Shown: piece after piece, positions 22,765 through 33,425 of the stretch
Numbering within the stretch: the stretch's first letter is position 1
Layout of the letters: every line of letters starts with the position of its first letter
NCBI GenBank assembly: GCA_965198485.1
Contig: CBDAPQ010000005.1
Span: forward strand, 434,001-498,000
Source of the DNA: RH-AL1 sp965198485
GTDB lineage: Bacteria > Pseudomonadota > Alphaproteobacteria > Rhizobiales > Beijerinckiaceae
DNA: 64,000 bases
Direction of reading: 5' to 3'
The notes under the pieces: model-generated
Databases searched by the model: none
What the model was told of the DNA's origin: nothing
The model's input: only the letters and a program-made list of their open reading frames with translations
Translations under genes and position numbers: made by a program

Positions 22765-23040
22765 TTGTCCCACACTCAACAAGACAAGCAGAAACTCCTG
22801 GCCCGCGTCCGGCGAATCCGTGGACAAGTCGAGGCCATCGAACGAGCCTTGGAGGGCTCTTCCGACTGCGAAAAAGTCATGCACTTAATCGCCGGCATGC
22901 GCGGCGCTACCGCTGGCTTGATGGCGGAGGTGGTCGAGGACCATGTCCAACGCCACCTGATCGACAAAGCGCAGCCCAATTCGCTGAACGCCAGAGGCGT
23001 TGAGCAATTGCTCGAGGTGGTGCGGGCATACCTGAAATGA
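22765..23040 (+). CDS. rcnR: RcnR-type Co/Ni-sensing transcriptional repressor (CsoR/RcnR family)
   Basis: This is a 91-residue four-helix DNA-binding repressor. All four metal ligands of E. coli RcnR are in the same positions: His3, Cys35, His60 and His64. That distinguishes it from CsoR (copper) and FrmR (formaldehyde). The start must be TTG at 22765, because this is what places His at residue 3 after MSH; AAGGGA lies upstream. RcnR represses until Co(II) or Ni(II) binds. A partial palindrome, TAGGG, 5 bases, CCCTA (23062-23076), lies between this gene and cbtB2 and is a candidate operator. Coupling RcnR to a CbtB gene rather than an efflux gene is unusual. Confidence 0.88.
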   Translation: MSHTQQDKQKLLARVRRIRGQVEAIERALEGSSDCEKVMHLIAGMRGATAGLMAEVVEDHVQRHLIDKAQPNSLNARGVEQLLEVVRAYLK

Positions 23041-23061
23041 CAATCGATATCGCGTTTACCG

Positions 23062-23076
23062 TAGGGCGCTACCCTA
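23062..23076. promoter_or_regulatory. Candidate RcnR operator upstream of cbtB copy 2
   Basis: TAGGG (23062-23066) and CCCTA (23072-23076) form an inverted repeat with a 5-base spacer. RcnR/CsoR operators are G/C-tract palindromes with TA flanks, which this resembles. It lies 22 bases after the rcnR stop and 80 bases before the cbtB start. Confidence 0.5.
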
Positions 23077-23156
23077 TATTGCACCGGGCGGCTTGTTGAC
23101 TCCTCAACGCATTGTATTAGTTTCCTGCTCTCAATCTCAGACGCGGAGTGAGCTTC

Positions 23157-23378
23157 ATGTCAGCCTTAGGTTTTGCCCCCGCGCAGGCAACTTCTATATT
23201 CAGGCCATCCGCCATTCCGATGGGCCAGGTTTGGCCGTGGCTGTTTTTCATCCCGTTGTGCCTGCTCGCGATCTACTTCGTAGGTGCCGAGGAAGGCGCG
23301 ACCGCGATCTTCAGGGGCATGTACATCCACGAATTCGTTCATGATGGTCGCCACCTTCTCGGCTTCCCTTGCCACTGA
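23157..23378 (+). CDS. cbtB: Cobalt transporter subunit CbtB (copy 2)
   Basis: This is a 73-residue paralogue of the gene at 3322. It has one membrane helix (VWPWLFFIPLCLLAIYFVGA) and the identical metal-binding tail HEFVHDGRHLLGFPCH. The N-terminal extension differs (ALGFAPAQATSIFRPS). I chose ATG at 23157 after GGAGTGAG; GTG at 23148 is less likely. It is downstream of rcnR and a candidate operator, while copy 1 has an ANTAR-type leader, so the two copies seem to answer different signals. It ends in a terminator that overlaps its last codons. Confidence 0.88.
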   Translation: MSALGFAPAQATSIFRPSAIPMGQVWPWLFFIPLCLLAIYFVGAEEGATAIFRGMYIHEFVHDGRHLLGFPCH

Positions 23379-23401
23379 CGACCGCTGCCTTGAGGCAAGG
23401 G
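23366..23401 (+). terminator. Terminator-like hairpin at the end of cbtB copy 2
   Basis: CCCTTGCC (23366-23373, inside the last codons) pairs with GGCAAGGG (23394-23401), followed by CTTTC. The T-run is weak. Confidence 0.5.
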
Positions 23402-23914
23402 CTTTCTACTGTCTCGAGCTTGCCTGAACTCTCGTCATGTATTAGCGGCGGAGTTGTGGGTATAGCGCTATCGTAAAGGCTCTCAGAGTTGCCTTTGCTT
23501 AGCCGCAACTAAGTATTTGTGTGATCTCGCTTGCTTGTTGGCGGTTGATGCGAGAAACAATCCTCGCCGTCATCCGTTTGGCGTGAGACGGCTTGCGAAG
23601 TCCTCTCCAACACGATCACCTTTCAGGGTTCGCCCACGATGCGATCCCCACCAATTGCTGCGATGCCGCCGTAAAAAACATCGTGAGCCGGCTGCTGAAA
23701 GGCGCGGATCGCGGTCATTTAATGCGTGGACCGCCTTCAAGCCGATCCCGGATGGTCCGCGCCGTCTCGCTGCTCTCCCCGCGGTCGACCACTATGAAGT
23801 GATCAGCAGTCGGCCGGCCGTCGGCGCGAGCTGAGGGTTTCGACCTGCAGTGCCTTGTCTGCCGGCTCGATCCGCTCTTTAGTCGCGCCGATCGTCTGCC
23901 AGAAGAGGTGTTCG
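23402..23914. other. Gene-free junction between accessory block and core-like region
   Basis: No supported gene lies in about 510 bases. It sits between the last cobalt gene and the first dense high-GC gene, where the accessory block appears to end. I saw no tRNA gene, integrase or direct repeat that would define an attachment site. Confidence 0.45.
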
Positions 23915-25642
23915 ATGGCGCCCGTCTCTCGGTCCGTGACTCGAAACATCCGCGCCGACGCGCTTTCGGATCGCGAGCTCATGATGGAGTTCAGCAATCT
24001 CGGCGACAACACCGAGTTCGGTTTCATCCAGCGCGCCTGCGGAGCCGAACCGCTCGGTCTGATGCGCTTCAACACGTCACGCATCGACCGCCTCTGCGAC
24101 GCGCTGGAGACCCGGTTGGTGCACCTCTACGTCGACGGCGATCTTCGCTCGGTCAACAGCGATATTCCCGATCTTTATTACATCAACAGCAAATATTACG
24201 AAGATTTCACCTACTGGACCATCGCGAAGGGCCTGGACGGAAAGGAAGGCGAGCTCCTGGAACGGGAGAAGAGGAAGGCCGTGTTCCTCAAGCGGCAGCT
24301 GCTCGATGATCTCTCGAGAGGCGACAAGATCTTCATCCGGCGGGGATCGGACAGCCAGGGCGATCTAGGCCGTCTTCAACGGGCTCTGCGATCCTACGGT
24401 CCCAACGTCCTGCTCAACGTGGCCATGGCCGATGCCGATCATCCCACCGGCACGCTGGAGCGGCTCGACACCGGCCTGCTTCGCGGCTTTGTCAAGGAGT
24501 TCAAGGTCTGCTCCAGGCCCGAGCCTTTCGATGTCACGGGTTGGTTGACGGTCTGCCGGAAGGCGCACCGCATGGTGCGGAGCCGATCACGTTACGCGAC
24601 GACGACGATGCTCGACGAAGGGCGCGCGTGGTGCCTTGCCGGGTCGGAACACGTCACGCCCCGTAAGGCCGAAGTCGCCGGCCGGCGCGGTGCCGTCCGT
24701 CTGACGGTCGGCGGAGCGCCCCAGGTCGGTCAGGTGCTCGCGTCATGCCGATGGCCGGCGCGCGATCTGGCGCCTCGCGAGACGGTGCTTTTCTCGGCCT
24801 GGGTCCATGTCGCGCACGGCTTCGCCGGATCCGAGGTCGCGGCGAGCTTCTCCGGACTCGCCACGATGCACGTCCACCCCTACGATCTTAAGCGGCAAGG
24901 TCAATGGCAGCGCGTTTGGGCAAGCGTGCAGGTTCCGCGCGACACCGAAATCCTCATCGGCGCGATCAGGGCCGTGGCCAACCCGGGTCAGACGATCGAT
25001 GTCGCGGACTGGGCGTTCGCCAAGGGCACGGTCCCCGTGCCGCTGCCGCGGGAGGCGAAGCTGGCGATCACCGAAGAATGGACCCGCTATCGCCGCGGCG
25101 CGATGCTGAGGCGCCTACGCAAGCGCTGGTCGGGTGGGCCGACGCGCTCGACTTCCCACGATGCCTACGTCAAATGGGCCGAAATCCTGATCGCTCATGG
25201 CGCCTTCGTGGAAGCCGACGAGGTCCTGTCCGAGGCCCTGCTCGCGTTCCCGGATGATCCGCGCCTGCTGAAGCTCTACGCCACGAGCGCCCACAATCAG
25301 GGCCGCTACGGCGGCGCGATCGAACGCTGGACGCGGGCCGTCACGGTGGATCCCGGCGATCCCATGTGCTTCGCCGGCTTCGCCTCCAACCTGCGCGAGC
25401 ACGGCTCGCTGATCCGCGCCTTCGACGTCATCACCACGGCGCTCGCACGATTCCCCGACGAGATGGTCGTCGTGACGGAGGCGGCGCGGCTCGCCGAAGC
25501 CACCAACCGTCCTGGTGACGCCCTGTCGCTCTACGAAAAGGCCATCGCGCTCCACGGCTCTCACCCGGAATGGCTCGCCGGCCGCGATCGCGCCTCCAGC
25601 AGGTGCGGGCGCATCGGGCGTCCGGAGACCGTCATCCCGTGA
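23915..25642 (+). CDS. Large protein with N-terminal LGDNTEFG domain and C-terminal TPR repeats
   Basis: This is a 575-residue protein. The N-terminal third begins with a conserved-looking motif, FSNLGDNTEFGFIQR, then ACGAEPLGLMRF; this wording recurs in alphaproteobacterial proteins linked to surface polysaccharide or glycosyl-transfer loci. The middle resembles a beta-sandwich (VGQVLASCRWPAR, then VLFSAWVHVAHGF). About residues 430-560 are TPR-like helical pairs (YVKWAEILIAHGAFVEADEV, then NQGRYGGAIERWTRAV). There is no signal peptide or membrane helix. I chose ATG at 23915 with GAGG upstream. Its function is unknown; a scaffold or glycan-related role is only a guess. Confidence 0.65.
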   Translation: MAPVSRSVTRNIRADALSDRELMMEFSNLGDNTEFGFIQRACGAEPLGLMRFNTSRIDRLCDALETRLVHLYVDGDLRSVNSDIPDLYYINSKYYEDFTYWTIAKGLDGKEGELLEREKRKAVFLKRQLLDDLSRGDKIFIRRGSDSQGDLGRLQRALRSYGPNVLLNVAMADADHPTGTLERLDTGLLRGFVKEFKVCSRPEPFDVTGWLTVCRKAHRMVRSRSRYATTTMLDEGRAWCLAGSEHVTPRKAEVAGRRGAVRLTVGGAPQVGQVLASCRWPARDLAPRETVLFSAWVHVAHGFAGSEVAASFSGLATMHVHPYDLKRQGQWQRVWASVQVPRDTEILIGAIRAVANPGQTIDVADWAFAKGTVPVPLPREAKLAITEEWTRYRRGAMLRRLRKRWSGGPTRSTSHDAYVKWAEILIAHGAFVEADEVLSEALLAFPDDPRLLKLYATSAHNQGRYGGAIERWTRAVTVDPGDPMCFAGFASNLREHGSLIRAFDVITTALARFPDEMVVVTEAARLAEATNRPGDALSLYEKAIALHGSHPEWLAGRDRASSRCGRIGRPETVIP

Positions 25643-25675
25643 GCTTCCCGTCGGTCCGGCCGAGCGTAGGAGACG

Positions 25676-26509
25676 ATGTCCTTGAAAGTCACTCTGATCC
25701 AGATGAATTCCGGACCCGACAAGGCTGCCAACATCGCCGCGGCGACGGCGCTGGTCGAGAGGGCAGTCGAGGCGGAGCATCCCGACTGGATCGCCCTGCC
25801 GGAATGCTTCGACTTCCTGGGCGGGCGGCGCGCGGATAAGATGGCGGCGGCGGAGGTGCTGGGCGAGGGGCCGGCCTCGACCGCGATGCGGACGCTGGCG
25901 GCCAAGCACGGGGTCTTCATCCATGCCGGATCGATGCTGGAGCGGAGGCCCGGCTCCGAGCGCATCGGCAACACCACGCTGGCCTTCGATCGCGCCGGCC
26001 GCGAGGTGGCGCGCTACCGCAAGATCCACATGTTCGACATCGAGACGCCGGACGGCACGACCTATCACGAGAGCGCGTCCTTCGAGCCGGGCGAGGCCCT
26101 CGCCACCTACGATTGCGAGGGCGTGACGGTGGGGTGCGCGATCTGCTACGACCTGCGCTTCCCGGCGCTGTTCGCCGAGCTGGCGCGGCGCGGCGCACAG
26201 CTCGTCGCGCTGCCCTCGGCCTTCACGCTGCAGACCGGCAAGGACCATTGGGAGGTGCTCTGCCGCGCCCGCGCGATCGAGACGCAGGCGTATTTCGCCG
26301 CGCCGGCGCAATGCGGCACCCACAAGGTGGGCGAGGAGATCCGCACCAACTACGGCCATTCCCTTGTTTCGGACCCCTGGGGGCTGGTCGTCGCCCGCGC
26401 CTCCGACGGCCCCGGCTTCGCCTCGGCGCACATCGACCCGGCGCGGGTGGCGGCGACGCGGAGCCGCATGCCGGTGCAGGCCCACGCCAGGCCGATCCCG
26501 CGCGGCTGA
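25676..26509 (+). CDS. Carbon-nitrogen hydrolase, deaminated-glutathione amidase / Nit-type
   Basis: This is a 277-residue nitrilase-superfamily hydrolase with the catalytic triad Glu43 (ALPECFDF), Lys116 (RYRKIHMFD) and Cys157 (CAICYDLRFP). IHMFDIETPDG and YDLRFPALF are typical of the Nit1/NIT2 branch, which repairs deaminated glutathione or acts as omega-amidase. In most Hyphomicrobiales it follows grxC and precedes a DUF1178 gene; here it follows the TPR gene by 33 bases. It is cytoplasmic and unrelated in specificity to AmiE. Confidence 0.88.
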   Translation: MSLKVTLIQMNSGPDKAANIAAATALVERAVEAEHPDWIALPECFDFLGGRRADKMAAAEVLGEGPASTAMRTLAAKHGVFIHAGSMLERRPGSERIGNTTLAFDRAGREVARYRKIHMFDIETPDGTTYHESASFEPGEALATYDCEGVTVGCAICYDLRFPALFAELARRGAQLVALPSAFTLQTGKDHWEVLCRARAIETQAYFAAPAQCGTHKVGEEIRTNYGHSLVSDPWGLVVARASDGPGFASAHIDPARVAATRSRMPVQAHARPIPRG

Positions 26510-26557
26510 GACCGGCCATGCGTCAAGCAGGCACGCCAGACGTGTTAAGCCATAGCG

Positions 26558-26770
26558 CTATCGCCGAAAGGCCGCTGCCCGGCCGAAGACCGCGTTGCTG
26601 GCGCCGCCGGTGTCGTCGATCGCCGCGCCAGACACCTTCTTCGCCGCGTCGGAGGCCAGGAACACTACCGCCGGGGCGATGTCGTCGGGGTCGATGAAGG
26701 CGACGCTCATGGTCGTCATGCCCGACATCTTCGCGACGGTCGTTTTTCCAGCTCCTCGGTCGACTTGTCG
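26558..26770 (-). pseudogene. C-terminal fragment of a short-chain dehydrogenase (SDR)
   Basis: The minus strand reads TTVAKMSGMTTMSVAFIDPD, then DIAPAVVFLASDAAKKVSGA and IDDTGGASNAVF, which is the typical C-terminus of an SDR oxidoreductase (FLASDxAxxVSGxxxxxTGG). The Rossmann glycine motif and catalytic YxxxK are missing. Upstream a different frame gives LDLIDTPQTRPRERYAQAAS, so the piece is frameshifted or fused to other DNA. It occupies the 440-base gap between the Nit gene and the LptF-like gene. Confidence 0.65.
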
Positions 26771-26953
26771 CTGTGGAGATCGCTGGCGGCCTGCGCGTAG
26801 CGCTCGCGGGGACGGGTCTGCGGCGTGTCGATGAGGTCGAGCACCACCGCGAAAGGTCCGAAGCGCGCGCCGAAGCGCAGGCTCCTGCCGCTGCGACGCC
26901 GTCGCGGCCGCCGGCCATGACGCGGCCGGGATCATGGGCTACAAGGCCGAACG

Positions 26954-28111
26954 ATGCCGAAGCTCCTCTTCGTCTACCTCGCCAAGCGCATCGCGCTTTC
27001 GGCCCTGCTCATCGAGCTGTGCCTCTGCGTGCCCGTGGTCATGACCTCGATCTTCCATTACCTGCCACCGACCGCGATGCGCGGCGGGCTGCTGTGGCCG
27101 GCGCTCGCCGGCACCATGCCCACGGTGCTCTACATCGCGCTGCCGATCGCGGTCGGCGTCGCCGTCATGCTGGAGTTCATACGCATGTCGGCCGAAGGCA
27201 TGATTGCCGTGCTGTACTCGCTGCGGCTGTCGGTATGGGCGATCTGCGCGCCGGCCGTCGCGGTGGCCTGCGGCGCCGTGGTGATCGGTTACTGGATCTC
27301 GTGCTTCGTGGCGCCGTCCTACGTCGGCGAAATGCACGACGTGATCTACGTCATCCGCAACTCGCTGAACCACAGGATGCTCGAGCCGGCGCGTTTCTAC
27401 ACCTTCGATAACGGTACCCGCACGCTGTACTTCCAGAGGTGGCAGACCCCGGACATCGCCCAGAACATCTTCATCAACCAGTACAACGCGGAGAAGAAGG
27501 AGGAGCAGATCATCACCGCGGCGCGGGCCGAGTTCCGGCGCAACGAGAACGGCGTGGTGATGATCATGAGCGACGGCTCGATCGAGACGCGGCCCGCGGG
27601 CGGCGCCAATATCCGCGCCGCGAATTTCGACGAATATGTCATGCCCCTCTCGATGCAGGGCTCCGGCGGCATGCCCAAGCGCGGCTGGCGCGGCGTTTTC
27701 GAGATGCCCGGCTCGTCCTTCTTCGCCGATCGCTCGAACGAGGCGGCCGACCCGCACAAGCTGTCGGAGTGGACGTCGGAGGCGGCCAAGCGGCTCGGGC
27801 TGCCGATCCTCGCCCTCACCCACGTGCTCTTCGGCATCGCGCTGGTGCTGACCGTCTCGAGCGCGACGGGCCGCGGCTCGACCGCGACCACGCTCACCGT
27901 GCTGGCGGTGCCGGCGCTCCACATCGCCATGCTGATCGCGATGGAGACGCTGGTGCGCAAGGATCCGGCGCTGGTCTGGGTCGTGGCGGCGGCGATCCTG
28001 GTCGAGCTGCTCGCGGCGCTGTGGCTGCTGCACCGGCAGAACCGGGTACGGACGCCGGCGTCCCACCGCGAGGCCGACGGCGTCGCCGCGCTGGGTCAGC
28101 CGGCGGAATAG
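26954..28111 (+). CDS. LptF/LptG-family (YjgP/YjgQ) permease-like protein
   Basis: This is a 385-residue inner-membrane protein. An N-terminal block of three membrane helices (about 10-125) and a C-terminal block of three (about 290-365: LGLPILALTHVLFGIALVLT and the helices after it) flank a periplasmic beta-rich domain (TFDNGTRTLYFQRWQ, then GVVMIMSDGSIETRP). This is the LptF/LptG architecture for moving lipopolysaccharide to LptA. Standard lptF-lptG pairs sit together; this one is alone, so it may be a diverged paralogue rather than the essential transporter subunit. The gene for a Cys-rich exported protein follows by 2 bases. Confidence 0.75.
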   Translation: MPKLLFVYLAKRIALSALLIELCLCVPVVMTSIFHYLPPTAMRGGLLWPALAGTMPTVLYIALPIAVGVAVMLEFIRMSAEGMIAVLYSLRLSVWAICAPAVAVACGAVVIGYWISCFVAPSYVGEMHDVIYVIRNSLNHRMLEPARFYTFDNGTRTLYFQRWQTPDIAQNIFINQYNAEKKEEQIITAARAEFRRNENGVVMIMSDGSIETRPAGGANIRAANFDEYVMPLSMQGSGGMPKRGWRGVFEMPGSSFFADRSNEAADPHKLSEWTSEAAKRLGLPILALTHVLFGIALVLTVSSATGRGSTATTLTVLAVPALHIAMLIAMETLVRKDPALVWVVAAAILVELLAALWLLHRQNRVRTPASHREADGVAALGQPAE

Positions 28112-28113
28112 CC

Positions 28114-28416
28114 ATGCGCCTCACGATCCCGCGCCTGATCCGTCTCCTGCCGCTGCTCATCGGCGCGGCTCAACCGCTGCACGCCGAAGACGGAGGCGAC
28201 CCTAGGCCCGAAGAGGACGCCTGCCAGGCCGACATCCATCGGCTCTGCGACAGGTTCTTCCCCGACGCCAAGCTCGTCGCCACCTGCCTCGTCGACAAGC
28301 GCACCGACCTCAGCCCCGCCTGCGCCGCGCTGCTCGCCAATCCGCCCCCCGTGGACGCCGAGGGCGCCGCGCCGCCGGCAGTGCCGCCTGGTTCCAGCGA
28401 GACGCAGGGCCGTTGA
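28114..28416 (+). CDS. Small exported cysteine-rich protein, 100 aa
   Basis: This protein has a signal peptide (LIRLLPLLIGAAQPLHA, cleavage after HAEDG or nearby), then a 60-residue mature part with four cysteines in the pattern CxxDIHRLCDRFF, then ATCLVDKRTDLSPAC. This resembles the short cysteine-rich repeats found in periplasmic proteins of this order. A proline-rich tail follows. It is co-transcribed with the LptF-like gene (2-base gap). Confidence 0.7.
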   Translation: MRLTIPRLIRLLPLLIGAAQPLHAEDGGDPRPEEDACQADIHRLCDRFFPDAKLVATCLVDKRTDLSPACAALLANPPPVDAEGAAPPAVPPGSSETQGR

Positions 28417-28460
28417 AGAGTCGATACGGATGCGAGGCTCTGCCGACGTTGGGTCGTCTC

Positions 28461-28592
28461 CCCGGGGCGAGCGAAGCGAGAGCCCGGGACCTATGACAAC
28501 GCCCTTGCCGGATAAGGCGGTATCGTCTCGGCTCATGTCTTCAACCGCTTTGTCATAGGTTCCGGGCTCGCCTTCGGCGCCCCGGAAAGACG
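28461..28592. repeat. Dispersed inverted-repeat element, copy A
   Basis: A left arm (from 28461: CCCGGGGCGAGCGAAGCGAG and onward to CCTATGACAACG) is mirrored by a right arm (from about 28549: TTGTCATAGGTTCCGGGCTC and onward to CGCCCCGGAAAGACG). CCTATGACAA pairs exactly with TTGTCATAGG, and the GC-rich outer arms pair imperfectly. The same termini are at 42829-42951. It contains no open frame and looks like a REP/MITE-type intergenic element; as RNA it would form one long hairpin. Confidence 0.8.
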
Positions 28593-28630
28593 CGCGTCGC
28601 ATGTCGGGGAGCGACCTTTCCGAGATCGTT

Positions 28631-30124
28631 CTACACCCCCGTCGGATAGTTCGGGCTCTCCCGCGTGATCCCGACGTCGTGCACGTGGCTCTCGCGCAGG
28701 CCGGCGCCGGAGATGCGCACGAAGCGCGCGCGCTCCTGCAGCTCCGGCACGGTGGCGGCGCCGACGTAGCCCATGGCGGCGCGCAGGCCGCCGGCGAGCT
28801 GGTGCAGGATCGCGCCGGCCGGGCCGCGGTAGGGAACCTGCCCCTCGATGCCCTCCGGCACCAGCTTCAGCGTGTCCTTGATGTCCTGCTGGAAGTAGCG
28901 GTCGGCCGAGCCGCGGCTCATCGCGCCGACCGAACCCATGCCGCGGTAGGATTTGAAGCTGCGGCCCTGGAACAGGTAGACCTCGCCGGGGCTCTCGTCG
29001 GTGCCGGCGAGCAGCGAGCCGATCATCGCGATCTGGGCGCCGCCGGCGATGGCCTTGGCGAGGTCGCCCGAAAACTTGATGCCGCCGTCGGCGATCACCG
29101 GCACGCCGTAGGCCGCCGCCGCCGCCGCGCTCTCCATGATCGCGGTGAGCTGCGGTACGCCGACCCCGGCGACGACGCGGGTGGTGCAGATCGAGCCGGG
29201 ACCGATGCCGACCTTGATCGCGTCGGCGCCGACGTCGATCAGCGCCCTGGTGGCCTCGCCCGTGGCGACGTTGCCGGCAATGATCGCGACCTTGTTGGAG
29301 ACGCGCTTGATGCGATTCACCTGGTCGAGCACCGCCTGGGAATGGCCGTGCGCGGTGTCGACCACGATGCAGTCGACGCCGGCATCCATCAGCATCAGCG
29401 CGCGCTCGTAGCCCTTGTCGCCGACGGTCGAGGCAGCGGCGACGCGCAGCCGGCCCTCGCCGTCCTTGCAGGCATCGGGGTAGAGGGTCGCCTTCTCGAT
29501 GTCCTTGACCGTGAGCAGGCCGACGCAGCGGCCGTCGTCGTCGATCACCACGAGCTTCTCGAGGCGATGGTGGTGCAGCAGGCGGCGGGCCTCGTCCTGC
29601 GGCACGCCCTCCTTCACGGTGATGACGGCCTTGGTCATCAGCTCGGCCACCGGCTGGTCCGGGTGGTCGGCGAAGCGCATGTCTCGGTTGGTCAGGATGC
29701 CGACGAGCCTGGAGGGCGTGCCCGGCGCGGCGCCGCGCTCCACCACGGGGAAGCCGGAAATGCCGTGCCGGCTCATCAGCGAGCGGGCGTCGGCCAGCGT
29801 GTCGTCGGGGTGGACGGTGATCGGGTTCACCACCATGCCGGACTCGTAGCGCTTGACCTTGCGCACCTCCTCGGCCTGCACCTCCGGCTCGAGGTTGCGG
29901 TGGATGACGCCGATGCCGCCGGCCTGAGCCATGGCGATGGCAAGGCGCGACTCTGTCACGGTGTCCATCGCCGAGGAGATGATGGGCAGGTTGAGCGTGA
30001 TCTCGGACGTCAGCTTCGAGCGAAGGTCGACTTGGTTGGGCATCACGGTGGAATGCCCCGGCCGCAGCAGCACGTCGTCGAAGGTCAGGGCTTCTTCGAT
30101 CGGCATACGGGTCAGCGTGGTCAT
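28631..30124 (-). CDS. guaB: Inosine-5'-monophosphate dehydrogenase
   Basis: This 497-residue enzyme oxidises IMP to XMP with NAD+, the committed step of GMP synthesis. It opens with TFDDVLLRPGHSTVMP, carries two CBS domains (about residues 95-210; SRHGISGFPVV is the first) and the catalytic loop GIGPGSICTTRVVAGVG, in which Cys forms the thioimidate. AYGVPVIADGGI and the GMGSVGAMSRGSADRY flap follow. I chose ATG at 30124 (AGGAGTT upstream); the frame extends further 5' without a ribosome site. It is divergent from secA. Confidence 0.97.
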   Translation of the reverse strand: MTTLTRMPIEEALTFDDVLLRPGHSTVMPNQVDLRSKLTSEITLNLPIISSAMDTVTESRLAIAMAQAGGIGVIHRNLEPEVQAEEVRKVKRYESGMVVNPITVHPDDTLADARSLMSRHGISGFPVVERGAAPGTPSRLVGILTNRDMRFADHPDQPVAELMTKAVITVKEGVPQDEARRLLHHHRLEKLVVIDDDGRCVGLLTVKDIEKATLYPDACKDGEGRLRVAAASTVGDKGYERALMLMDAGVDCIVVDTAHGHSQAVLDQVNRIKRVSNKVAIIAGNVATGEATRALIDVGADAIKVGIGPGSICTTRVVAGVGVPQLTAIMESAAAAAAYGVPVIADGGIKFSGDLAKAIAGGAQIAMIGSLLAGTDESPGEVYLFQGRSFKSYRGMGSVGAMSRGSADRYFQQDIKDTLKLVPEGIEGQVPYRGPAGAILHQLAGGLRAAMGYVGAATVPELQERARFVRISGAGLRESHVHDVGITRESPNYPTGV

Positions 30125-30454
30125 GGTGCCAACTCCTGGGGAGCGCCGAGGCCGGACGGAGCGGACCGCCGACACGAGTTGACGGGGGCTGTTAGCATGT
30201 GCGGGAGGAGTGGGGAAGCGGCGCTTGCAATGCCTGTCGCCGCCTGCTCTCGAGGTTTCGCAGCCAAGTGCCCCGTCCGGCAGGTCGACATGTCGGAAGG
30301 CAGCCAGTCCGGCCGCGGGTTGTGCGGGCGGCGATGCGCCTTTAAATCGGCGCCGTCCCTGACCATTTTGCCATTGGGCGAAGCGGATCGCCTTGCAAGC
30401 TCCGCTTTGCGGCACAGCGGCACGACCAGGACGGCCGGAAGGGTCAACGTTACG
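30125..30454. other. Divergent guaB/secA intergenic region
   Basis: 330 bases without a supported gene separate the two divergent genes. I found no riboswitch or clear palindrome; promoters must be here but could not be assigned with confidence. Confidence 0.5.
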
Positions 30455-33292
<2,838 letters not shown>

Positions 33293-33425
33293 TCGCTCGA
33301 AGCGGAGCGCCCAAGGCGTGCCGCGGAAGCCGCACCGGGTGGAAATCCATCAGGCGCGTGGTTTTCGACACCAACGGACGGTTCGCGCCGGCTATGCCTA
33401 GCGGGTCCGTACCGGGGGTCGAACG

